From contig NC_079886.1 of the NCBI RefSeq assembly GCF_029227915.1, positions 620,001-684,000 of the forward strand: a DNA stretch of 64,000 nucleotides. Reading direction: 5' to 3'. Below the pieces are notes generated by a model, which saw only the letters and a program-made list of their open reading frames with translations, searched no databases and had not been told where the DNA came from. Shown here in pieces: positions 37,354-49,429 of the stretch. Made by a program: the position numbers and the translations under genes. Numbering within the stretch: the stretch's first letter is position 1; each line of letters begins with the position of its first letter. The DNA is from Hydractinia symbiolongicarpus. Taxonomy: Eukaryota > Cnidaria > Hydrozoa > Anthoathecata > Hydractiniidae.

Positions 37354-40300
37354 GTATAGTTGAATGTATATAAAGAAAGTACCCTGTGAGTGAACTCATT
37401 TCCCGAACGATTTTTTAAATTATTTTTTCACCATTAAAACGCATGAGATTTGTAGTTTTCAAAAATGTTTTCATTTTTGATGAGACGCTGAATGAAAGAA
37501 GTTTGATCTCCGGCAAACGAAAACCCGCGTTTTCCCGTAAATCCCGAACTCGGCCCGTATAGTCAAAAGTACACAAAAAAAGTACCCAGGAAGTAAACTG
37601 ATTTCCCGAATGATTTTTTAAATTATTTTTTCACCACTAAAACGCATGAGACTTGTAGTTTTCAAAAATGTTTTCATTTTTGATGAGACGCTGAATAAAA
37701 GAAGTTTAATCGCCGGCAAACGAAAACCTGCGATTTCCCGTAAATCCCGTACTCGGCCCGTATAGTCAAAAGTATACAAAGAAAGTACCCAGGGAGTAAA
37801 CTCATTTCCCGAACGATTTTTTAAAATATTTTTTCACCACTATAACGCATGGGACTTGTAGTTTTCAAAAATGTTTTCATTTTTGATGAGACACTAATAA
37901 AAAGAAGTTTAATCGCCGGCAAACGAAAACCCGCGATTTCCCGTAAATCCCGTACTCGGCCCGTATAGTCGAATGTATATAAAGAAAGTACCCAGGGAGT
38001 ACACTCATTTCCCGAACGATTTTTTAAATTATTTTTCCACCACTAAAACGCATGAGACTTGTAGTTTTCAAAAATGTTTTTATTTTTGATAAGACGCTGA
38101 ATAAAAGAAGTTTAATCGCCGTGATTTCCCGTAAATCCGGTACTCGGCCCGTATAGTCTAAAGTATACAAAGAAAGTACTCAAGGAGTAAACTCATTTCC
38201 CGAACGATTTTTTAAATTTTTTTTTCACCACTAAAACGCATGAGACTTGTAGTTTTCAAAAATGTTTTTATTTTTGATGAGACGCTAAATAAAAGAAGTT
38301 TAATCGCCGGCAAACGAAAACCCGCGATTTCCCGTAAATCCCGTACTCGGCCCGTATAGTCAAAAGTATACAAAGAAAGTACCCAGGGAGTAAACTCATT
38401 TCCCGAACGATTTTTTAAATTATTTTTTCACCACTAAAACGCATGAGACTTGTAGTTTTCAAAAATGTTTTCATTTTTGATGAGACGCTAAATGAAAGAA
38501 GTTTGATCTCCGGCAAACGAGAACCGGCGTTTTCCCGTAAATCCCGAACTCGGCCCGTATAGTCAAAAGTATACAAAAAAGGTACCCAGGGAGTAAACTG
38601 ATTTCCCGAATGATTTTTTAAATTACTTTTTCAACACTAAAACGCATGAGACTTGTAGTTTTCAAAAATGTTTTCATTTTTGATGAGACGCTGAATAAAA
38701 GAAGTTTAATAGCCGGCAAACGAAAACCTGCGATTTCCCGTAAACCCCGTACTCGGCCCGTATAGTCAAAAGTATACAAAGAAAGTACCCAGGGAGTAAA
38801 CTCATTTCCCGAACGATTTTTTAAAATATTTTTTCACCACTATAACGCATGAGACTTGTAGTTTTCAAAAATGTTTTCATTTTTGATGAGACGCTAATAA
38901 AAAGAAGTTTAATCGCCGGCAAACGAAAACCCGCGATTTCCCGTAAATCCCGTACTCGGCCCGTATAGTCAAAAGTATACAAAGAAAGTACTCAAGGAGT
39001 GAACTCATTTCCCGAACGATTTTTTAAATTATTTTTTCACCACTAAAACGCATGAGACTTGTAGTTTTCAAAAATGTTTTCATTTTTGACGAGACGTTAA
39101 ATGAAAGAAGTTTGATCTCCGGCAAACGAAAACCCAGGATTTCCTGTAAATCCCGAACTTGGCCCGTATAATCGAATGTATATAAAGAAAGTACCCTGTG
39201 AGTGAACTCATTTCCCGAACGATTTTTTAAATTATTTTTTCACCATTAAAACGCATGAGATTTGTAGTTTTCAAAAATGTTTTCATTTTTGATGAGACGC
39301 TGAATGAAAGAAGTTTGATCTCCGGCAAACGAAAACCCGCGTTTTCCCGTAAATCCCGAACTCGGCCCGTATAGTCAAAAGTACACAAAAAAAGTACCCA
39401 GGAAGTAAACTGATTTCCCGAATGATTTTTTAAATTATTTTTTCACCACTAAAACGCATGAGACTTGTAGTTTTCAAAAATGTTTTCATTTTTGATGAGA
39501 CGCTGAATAAAAGAAGTTTAATCGCCGGCAAACGAAAACCTGCGATTTCCCGTAAATCCCGTACTCGGCCCGTATAGTCAAAAGTATACAAAGAAAGTAC
39601 CCAGGGAGTAAACTCATTTCCCGAACGATTTTTTAAAATATTTTTTCACCACTATAACGCATGAGACTTGTAGTTTTCAAAAATGTTTTCATTTTTGATG
39701 AGACACTAATAAAAAGAAGTTTAATCGCCGGCAAACGAAAACCCGCGATTTCCCGTAAATCCCGTACTCGGCCCGTATAGTCGAATGTATATAAAGAAAG
39801 TACCCAGGGAGTACACTCATTTCCCGAACGATTTTTTAAATTATTTTTCCACCACTAAAACGCATGAGACTTGTAGTTTTCAAAAATGTTTTTATTTTTG
39901 ATAAGACGCTGAATAAAAGAAGTTTAATCGCCGTGATTTCCCGTAAATCCGGTACTCGGCCCGTATAGTCTAAAGTATACAAAGAAAGTACTCAAGGAGT
40001 AAACTCATTTCCCGAACGATTTTTTAAATTTTTTTTTCACCACTAAAACGCATGAGACTTGTAGTTTTCAAAAATGTTTTTATTTTTGATGAGACGCTAA
40101 ATAAAAGAAGTTTAATCGCCGGCAAACGAAAACCCGCGATTTCCCGTAAATCCCGTACTCGGCCCGTATAGTCAAAAGTATACAAAGAAAGTACCCAGGG
40201 AGTAAACTCATTTCCCGAACGATTTTTTAAATTATTTTTTCACCACTAAAACGCATGAGACTTGTAGTTTTCAAAAATGTTTTCATTTTTGATGAGACGC

Positions 40301-40977
40301 TAAATGAAAGAAGTTTGATCTCCGGCAAACGAGAACCGGCGTTTTCCCGTAAATCCCGAACTCGGCCCGTATAGTCAAAAGTATACAAAAAAGGTACCCA
40401 GGGAGTAAACTGATTTCCCGAATGATTTTTTAAATTACTTTTTCAACACTAAAACGCATGAGACTTGTAGTTTTCAAAAATGTTTTCATTTTTGATGAGA
40501 CGCTGAATAAAAGAAGTTTAATAGCCGGCAAACGAAAACCTGCGATTTCCCGTAAACCCCGTACTCGGCCCGTATAGTCAAAAGTATACAAAGAAAGTAC
40601 CCAGGGAGTAAACTCATTTCCCGAACGATTTTTTAAAATATTTTTTCACCACTATAACGCATGAGACTTGTAGTTTTCAAAAATGTTTTCATTTTTGATG
40701 AGACGCTAATAAAAAGAAGTTTAATCGCCGGCAAACGAAAACCCGCGATTTCCCGTAAATCCCGTACTCGGCCCGTATAGTCAAAAGTATACAAAGAAAG
40801 TACTCAAGGAGTGAACTCATTTCCCGAACGATTTTTTAAATTATTTTTTCACCACTAAAACGCATGAGACTTGTAGTTTTCAAAAATGTTTTCATTTTTG
40901 ACGAGACGTTAAATGAAAGAAGTTTGATCTCCGGCAAACGAAAACCCAGGATTTCCTGTAAATCCCGAACTTGGCCC
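37354..40977 (+). repeat. Two copies of a 9-monomer HOR (1,812 bp)
   Basis: Positions 37,354-39,165 and 39,166-40,977 are exact-length tandem copies. Shared markers include GTACACAAAAAAAGTACC (37,571; 39,383), GGCAAACGAGAACCGGCG, and CGCCGTGATTTCC, a variant of the 188-bp monomer private to these two units. The first monomers differ (GTATAGTTGAATG versus GTATAATCGAATG), so the junction lies inside the first monomer. The same unit recurs from 42,801. Confidence 0.93.
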
Positions 40978-42800
40978 GTATAATCGAATGTATAAAAGAA
41001 AGTACCCAGGGAGTAAACTGATTGCCCGAACGATTTCTCAAATTATGTTTTCACCACTAAAAAGCATGAGACTTGTAGTTTTCAAAAATGTTTTCATTTT
41101 TGATGAGACGCTGAATAAAAGAAGTTTAATCGCCGGCAAACGAAAACCCGCGATTTCCTGTAAATCCCGGACTTGGCCCGTATAGTCGAATATATAAAAG
41201 AAAGTACCCAAGGAGTAAACTCATTTCCCGTACGATTTTGTAAATTATTTTTTAATCACTAAAACGGATGAGACTTGTAGTTTTTAAAAATATTTTCATT
41301 TTTGATGAGACGCTGAATAAAAAAAGTTTAATCGCCGGCAAACGAAAACCCGCGATTTCCCGTAAATCCTGTACTCGGCCCGTATAGTCTAATGTACATA
41401 AAAAAAGTACCCAGGGAGTAAACTGACTTCCCGAATGATTTTTTAAATTATTTTTTCACTACTAAAACGCATGAGACTTGTAGTTTTCCAAAATGTTTTC
41501 ATTCTTGATGATACTCTAAATAAAAGAAGTTTAATGGCTGGCAAACGAAAACCCGCTATTTCCCGTAAATCCCGGGCTTGGCCCGTATAGTCAAAAGTAT
41601 ACAAAGAAAGTACCCAGGGAGTAAACTCATTTCCCGAACGATTTTTTAAAATATTTTTTCACCACTATAACGCATGAGACTTGTAGTTTTCAAAAATGTT
41701 TTCATTTTTGATGAGACGCTGAATAAAAGAAGTTTAATCGCCGGCAAACGAAAACCTGCGATTTCTCGTAAACCCCGTACTCGGCCCGTATAGTCAAAAG
41801 TATACAAAGAAAGTACCCAGGGAGTAAACTCATTTCCCGAACGATTTCTTAAAATATTTTTTCACCACTATAACGCATGAGACTTGTAGTTTTCAAAAAT
41901 GTTTTCATTTTTGATGAGACGCTAATAAAAAGAAGTTTAATCGCCGGCAAACGAAAACCCGCGATTTCCCGTAAATCCCGTACTCGGCCCGTATAGTCAA
42001 AAGTATACAAAGAAAGTACTCAAGGAGTAAACTCATTTCCTGAACGATTTTTTAAATTATTTTGTCACCACTAAAACGCATGAGACTTGTAGTTTTCAAA
42101 AATGTTTTCATTTTTGACGAGACGCTAAATGAAAGAAGTTTGATCTCCGGCAAACGAAAACCCAGGATTTCCTGTAAATCCCGAACTTGGCCCGTAAAAT
42201 CGATTGTATAAAAGAAAGTACCCAGGGAGTAAACTGATTGCCCGAACGATTTCTCAAATTATGTTTTCACCACTAAAAAGCATGAGACTTGTAGTTTTCA
42301 AAAATGTTTTCAATTTTGATGAGACGCTGAATAAAAGAAGTTTAATCGCCGGCAAACGAAAACCCGCGATTTCCTGTAAATCCCGGACTTGGCCCGTATA
42401 GTCGAATGTATAAAAGAAAGTACCCAAGGAGTAAACTCATTTCCCGTACGATTTTGTAAATTATTTTTTAATCACTAAAACGGATGAGACTTGTAGTTTT
42501 TAAAAATATTTTCATTTTTGATGAGACGCTGAATAAAAAAAGTTTAATGGCCGGCAAACGAAAACCCGCGATTTCCCGTAAATCCTGTACTCGGCCCGTA
42601 TAGTCTAAAGTACATAAAAAAAGTACCCAGGGAGTAAACTGACTTCCCGAATGATTTTTTAAATTATTTTTTCACTACTAAAACGCATGAGACTTGTAGT
42701 TTTCCAAAATGTTTTCATTCTTGATGATACTCTAAATAAAAGAAGTTTAATGGCCGGCAAACGAAAACCCGCTATTTCCCGTAAATCCCGGGCTTGGCCC
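40978..42800 (+). repeat. 9 monomers between HOR units
   Basis: The segment opens with TATAAAAG monomers at 40,978 and 41,175, continues with the GTACATAAAAAAAG type, and includes a second TATAAAAG pair at 42,194 and 42,391. About 41,750-42,800 matches about 36,300-37,353 (offset 5,447). No gene is present. Confidence 0.88.
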
Positions 42801-45625
42801 GTATAGTTGAATGTATATAAAGAAAGTACCCTGTGAGTGAACTCATTTCCCGAACGATTTTTTAAATTATTTTTTCACCATTAAAACGCATGAGATTTGT
42901 AGTTTTCAAAAATGTTTTCATTTTTGATGAGACGCTGAATGAAAGAAGTTTGATCTCCGGCAAACGAAAACCCGCGTTTTCCCGTAAATCCCGAACTCGG
43001 CCCGTATAGTCAAAAGTACACAAAAAAAGTACCCAGGAAGTAAACTGATTTCCCGAATGATTTTTTAAATTATTTTTTCACCACTAAAACGCATGAGACT
43101 TGTAGTTTTCAAAAATGTTTTCATTTTTGATGAGACGCTGAATAAAAGAAGTTTAATCGCCGGCAAACGAAAACCTGCGATTTCCCGTAAATCCCGTACT
43201 CGGCCCGTATAGTCAAAAGTATACAAAGAAAGTACCCAGGGAGTAAACTCATTTCCCGAACGATTTTTTAAAATATTTTTTCACCACTATAACGCATGAG
43301 ACTTGTAGTTTTCAAAAATGTTTTCATTTTTGATGAGACGCTAATAAAAAGAAGTTTAATCGCCGGCAAACGAAAACCCGCGATTTCCCGTAAATCCCGT
43401 ACTCGGCCCGTATAGTCGAATGTATATAAAGAAAGTACCCAGGGAGTAAACTCATTTTCCGAACGATTTTTTAAATTATTTTTCCACCACTAAAACGCAT
43501 GAGACTTGTAGTTTTCAAAAATGTTTTTATTTTTGATAAGACGCTGAATAAAAGAAGTTTAATCGCCGCGATTTCCCGTAAATCCGGTACTCGGCCCGTA
43601 TAGTCTAAAGTATACAAAGAAAGTACTCAAGGAGTAAACTCATTTCCCGAACGATTTTTTAAATTTTTTTTTCACCACTAAAACGCATGAGACTTGTAGT
43701 TTTTAAAAATGTTTTTATTTTTGATGAGACGCTAAATAAAAGAAGTTTAATCGCCGGCAAACGAAAACCCGCGATTTCCCGTAAATCCCGTACTCGGCCC
43801 GTATAGTCAAAAGTATACAAAGAAAGTACCCAGGGAGTAAACTCATTTCCCGAACGATTTTTTAAATTATTTTTTCACCACTAAAACGCATGAGACTTGT
43901 AGTTTTCAAAAATGTTTTCATTTTTGATGAGACGCTAAATGAAAGAAGTTTGATCTCCGGCAAACGAGAACCGGCGTTTTCCCGTAAATCCCGAACTCGG
44001 CCCGTATAGTCAAAAGTATACAAAAAAGGTACCCAGGGAGTAAACTGATTTCCCGAATGATTTTTTAAATTACTTTTTCAACACTAAAACGCATGAGACT
44101 TGTAGTTTTCAAAAATGTTTTCATTTTTGATGAGACGCTGAATAAAAGAAGTTTAATCGCCGGCAAACGAAAACCTGCGATTTCCCGTAAACCCCGTACT
44201 CGGCCCGTATAGTCAAAAGTATACAAAGAAAGTACCCAGGGAGTAAACTCATTTCCCGAACGATTTTTTAAAATATTTTTTCACCACTATAACGCATGAG
44301 ACTTGTAGTTTTCAAAAATGTTTTCATTTTTGATGAGACGCTAATAAAAAGAAGTTTAATCGCCGGCAAACGAAAACCCGCGATTTCCCGTAAATCCCGT
44401 ACTCGGCCCGTATAGTCAAAAGTATACAAAGAAAGTACTCAAGGAGTGAACTCATTTCCCGAACGATTTTTTAAATTATTTTTTCACCACTAAAACGCAT
44501 GAGACTGGTAGTTTTCAAAAATGTTTTCATTTTTGACGAGACGTTAAATGAAAGAAGTTTGATCTCCGGCAAACGAAAACCCAGGATTTCCTGTAAATCC
44601 CGAACTTGGCCCGTATAATCGAATGTATAAAAGAAAGTACCCAGGGAGTAAACTGATTGCCCGAACGATTTCTCAAATTATGTTTTCACCACTAAAAAGC
44701 ATGAGACTTGTAGTTTTCAAAAATGTTTTCATTTTTGATGAGACGCTGAATAAAAGAAGTTTAATCGCCGGCAAACGAAAACCCGCGATTTCCTGTAAAT
44801 CCCGGACTTGGCAAGTATAGTCGAATATATAAAAGAAAGTACCCAAGGAGTAAACTCATTTCCCGTACGATTTTGTAAATTATTTTTTAATCACTAAAAC
44901 GGATGAGACTTGTAGTTTTTAAAAATATTTTCATTTTTGATGAGACGCTGAATAAAAAAAGTTTAATCGCCGGCAAACGAAAACCCGCGATTTCCCGTAA
45001 ATCCTGTACTCGGCCCGTATAGTCTAATGTACATAAAAAAAGTACCCAGGGAGTAAACTGACTTCCCGAATGATTTTTTAAATTATTTTTTCACTACTAA
45101 AACGCATGAGACTGGTAGTTTTCCAAAATGTTTTCATTCTTGATGATACTCTAAATAAAAGAAGTTTAATGGCCGGCAAACGAAAACCCGCTATTTCCCG
45201 TAAATCCCGGGCTTGGCCCGTATAGTCAAAAGTATACAAAGAAAGTACCCAGGGAGTAAACTCATTTCCCGAACGATTTTTTAAAATATTTTTTAATCAC
45301 TAAAACGGATGAGACTTGTAGTTTTTAAAAATATTTTCATTTTTGATGAGACGCTGAATAAAAAAAGTTTAATCGCCGGCAAACGAAAACCCGCGATTTC
45401 CCGTAAATCCTGTACTCGGCCCGTATAGTCTAAAGTACATAAAAAAAGTACCCAGGGAGTAAACTGACTTCCCGAATGATTTTTTAAATTATTTTTTCAC
45501 TACTAAAACGCATGAGACTTGTAGTTTTCCAAAATGTTTTCATTCTTGATGATACTCTAAATAAAAGAAGTTTAATGGCCGGCAAACGAAAACCCGCTAT
45601 TTCCCGTAAATCCCGGGCTTGGCCC
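42801..45625 (+). repeat. 14-monomer HOR, copy 1 (2,825 bp)
   Basis: The first 1,812 bp repeat the 37,354 unit and five monomers follow, starting with the TATAAAAG type at 44,613. The next unit starts at 45,626 with the same GTATAGTTGAATG head. One monomer (45,220-45,421) is chimeric: its left half is the TTTTTTAAAATATTTTTT type and its right half the TTAATCACTAAAACGG type, joined in register near 45,290. Confidence 0.9.
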
Positions 45626-48600
45626 GTATAGTTGAATGTATATAAAGAAAGTACCCTGTGAGTGAACTCATTTCCCGAACGATTTTTTAAATTATTTTTT
45701 CACCATTAAAACGCATGAGATTTGTAGTTTTCAAAAATGTTTTCATTTTTGATGAGACGCTGAATGAAAGAAGTTTGATCTCCGGCAAACGAAAACCCGC
45801 GTTTTCCCGTAAATCCCGAACTCGGCCCCTATAGTCAAAAGTACACAAAAAAAGTACCCAGGAAGTAAACTGATTTCCCGAATGATTTTTTAAATTATTT
45901 TTTCACCACTAAAACGCATGAGACTTGCAGTTTTCAAAAATGTTTTCATTTTTGATGAGACGCTGAATAAAAGAAGTTTAATCGCCGGCAAACGAAAACC
46001 TGCGATTTCCCGTAAATCCCGTACTCGGCCCGTATAGTCAAAAGTATACAAAGAAAGTACCCAGGGAGTAAACTCATTTCCCGAACGATTTTTTAAAATA
46101 TTTTTTCACCACTATAACGCATGAGACTTGTAGTTTTCAAAAATGTTTTCATTTTTGATGAGACGCTAATAAAAAGAAGTTTAATCGCCGGCAAACGAAA
46201 ACCCGCGATTTCCCGTAAATCCCGTACTCGGCCCGTATAGTCGAATGTATATAAAGAAAGTACCCAGGGAGTAAACTCATTTCCCGAACGATTTTTTAAA
46301 TTATTTTTCCACCACTAAAACGCATGAGACTTGTAGTTTTCAAAAATGTTTTTATTTTTGATAAGACGCTGAATAAAAGAAGTTTAATCGCCGCGATTTC
46401 CCGTAAATCCGGTACTCGGCCCGTATAGTCTAAAGTATACAAAGAAAGTACTCAAGGAGTAAACTCATTTCCCGAACGATTTTTTAAATTTTTTTTTCAC
46501 CACTAAAACGCATGAGACTTGTAGTTTTTAAAAATGTTTTTATTTTTGATGAGACGCTAAATAAAAGAAGTTTAATCGCCGGCAAACGAAAACCCGCGAT
46601 TTCCCGTAAATCCCGTACTCGGCCCGTATAGTCAAAAGTATACAAAGAAAGTACCCAGGGAGTAAACTCATTTCCCGAACGATTTTTTAAATTATTTTTT
46701 CACCACTAAAACGCATGAGACTTGTAGTTTTCAAAAATGTTTTCATTTTTGATGAGACGCTAAATGAAAGAAGTTTGATCTCCGGCAAACGAGAACCGGC
46801 GTTTTCCCGTAAATCCCGAACTCGGCCCGTATAGTCAAAAGTATACAAAAAAGGTACCCAGGGAGTAAACTGATTTCCCGAATGATTTTTTAAATTACTT
46901 TTTCAACACTAAAACGCATGAGACTTGTAGTTTTCAAAAATGTTTTCATTTTTGATGAGACGCTGAATAAAAGAAGTTTAATCGCCGGCAAACGAAAACC
47001 TGCGATTTCCCGTAAATCCGGTACTCGACCCGTATAGTCAAAAGTATACAAAGAAAGTACCCAGGTAGTAAACTCATTTACCGAACGATTTTTTAAAATA
47101 TTTTTTCACCACTATAACGCATGAGACTTGTAGTTTTCAAAAATTTTTTTAAAAAGAAGTTTAATCGCCGGCAAACGAAAACCCGCGATTTCTTGTAAAT
47201 CCCGTACTCGGCCCGTATAGTCGAATGTATATAAAGAAAGTACCCAGGGAGTAAACTCATTTCCCGAACGATTTTTTAAATTATTTTTCCACCACTAAAA
47301 CGCATGAGACTTGTAGTTTTCAAAAATGTTTTTATTTTTGATAAGACGCTGAATAAAAGAAGTTTAATCGCCGCGATTTCCCGTAAATCCGGTACTCGGC
47401 CCGTATAGTCTAAAGTATACAAAGAAAGTACTCAAGGAGTAAACTCATTTCCCGAACGATTTTTTAAATTTTTTTTCACCACTAAAACGCATGAGACTTG
47501 TAGTTTTTAAAAATGTTTTTATTTTTGATGAGACGCTAAATAAAAGAAGTTTAATCGCCGGCAAACGAAAACCCGCGATTTCCCGTAAATCCCGTACTCG
47601 GCCCGTATAGTCAAAAGTATACAAAGAAAGTACCCAGGGAGTAAACTCATTTCCCGAACGATTTTTTAAATTATTTTTTCACCACTAAAACGCATGAGAC
47701 TTGTAGTTTTCAAAAATGTTTTCATTTTTGATGAGACGCTAAATGAAAGAAGTTTGATCTCCGGCAAACGAGAACCGGCGTTTTCCCGTAAATCCCGAAC
47801 TCGGCCCGTATAGTCAAAAGTATACAAAAAAGGTACCCAGGGAGTAAACTGATTTCCCGAATGATTTTTTAAATTACTTTTTCAACACTAAAACGCATGA
47901 GACTTGTAGTTTTCAAAAATGTTTTCATTTTTGATGAGACGCTGAATAAAAGAAGTTTAATCGCCGGCAAACGAAAACCTGCGATTTCCCGTAAACCCCG
48001 TACTCGGCCCGTATAGTCAAAAGTATACAAAGAAAGTACCCAGGGAGTAAACTCATTTCCCGAACGATTTTGTAAATTATTTTTTAATCACTAAAACGGA
48101 TGAGACTTGTAGTTTTTAAAAATATTTTCATTTTTGATGAGACGCTGAATAAAAAAAGTTTAATCGCCGGCAAACGAAAACCCGCGATTTCCCGTAAATC
48201 CTGTACTCGGCCCGTATAGTCTAAAGTACATAAAAAAAGTACCCAGGGAGTAAACTGACTTCCCGAATGATTTTTTAAATTATTTTTTCACTACTAAAAC
48301 GCATGAGACTTGTAGTTTTCCAAAATGTTTTCATTCTTGATGATACTCTAAATAAAAGAAGTTTAATGGCCGGCAAACGAAAACCCGCTATTTCCCGTAA
48401 ATCCCGGGCTTGGCCCGTATAGTCAAAAGTATACAAAGAAAGTACCCAGGGAGTAAACTCATTTCCCGAACGATTTTTTAAAATATTTTTTCACCACTAT
48501 AACGCATGAGACTTGTAGTTTTCAAAAATGTTTTCATTTTTGATGAGACGCTAATAAAAAGAAGTTTAATCGCCGGCAAACGAAAACCCGCGATTTCCCG

Positions 48601-49429
48601 TAAATCCCGTACTCGGCCCGTATAGTCAAAAGTACACAAAGAAAGTACTCAAGGAGTGAACTCATTTCCCGAACGATTTTTTAAATTATTTTTTCACCAC
48701 TAAAACGCATGAGACTTGTAGTTTTCAAAAATGTTTTCATTTTTGACGAGACATTAAATGAAAGAAGTTTGATCTCCGGCAAACGAAAACCCAGGATTTC
48801 CTGTAAATCCCGAACTTGGCCCGTATAATCGAATGTATAAAAGAAAGTACCCAGGGAGTAAACTGATTGCCCGAACGATTTCTCAAATTACGTTTTCACC
48901 ACTAAAAAGCATGAGACTTGTAGTTTTCAAAAATGTTTTCATTTTTGATGAGACGCTGAATAAAAGAAGTTTAATCGCCGGCAAACGAAAACCCGCGATT
49001 TCCTGTAAATCCCGGACTTGGCCCGTATAGTCGAATATATAAAAGAAAGTACCCAAGGAGTAAACTCATTTCCCGTACGATTTTGTAAATTATTTTTTAA
49101 TCACTAAAACGGATGAGACTTGTAGTTTTTAAAAATATTTTCATTTTTGATGAGACGCTGAATAAAAAAAGTTTAATCGCCGGCAAACGAAAACCCGCGA
49201 TTTCCCGTAAATCCTGTACTCGGCCCGTATAGTCTAAAGTACATAAAAAAAGTACCCAGGGAGTAAACTGACTTCCCGAATGATTTTTTAAATTATTTTT
49301 TCACTACTAAAACGCATGAGACTTGTAGTTTTCCAAAATGTTTTCATTCTTGATGATACTCTAAATAAAAGAAGTTTAATGGCCGGCAAACGAAAACCCG
49401 CTATTTCCCGTAAATCCCGGGCTTGGCCC
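45626..49429 (+). repeat. 14-monomer HOR, expanded copy 2 (3,804 bp)
   Basis: This unit starts like the 42,801 unit but is 979 bp longer, because about 46,786-47,764 is a tandem duplication of five monomers (period 979, set by GGCAAACGAGAACCGGCG). It also contains an in-register chimera near 48,060 (CCCGAACGATTTTGTAAATT), which places two monomers before the TATAAAAG copy at 48,823 that lie after it in copy 1. The unit therefore shows two further exchange events. Confidence 0.86.
47131..47160 (+). other. 20-bp deletion at the AT hairpin
   Basis: The text reads CAAAAATTTTTTT then AAAAAGAAG, where the homologue near 46,130 has the full AT hairpin, GATGAGACGC and TAATAAAAAG. About 20 bases are missing, from the base of the left hairpin arm to beyond the right arm, leaving a run of seven T. 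Confidence 0.8.
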
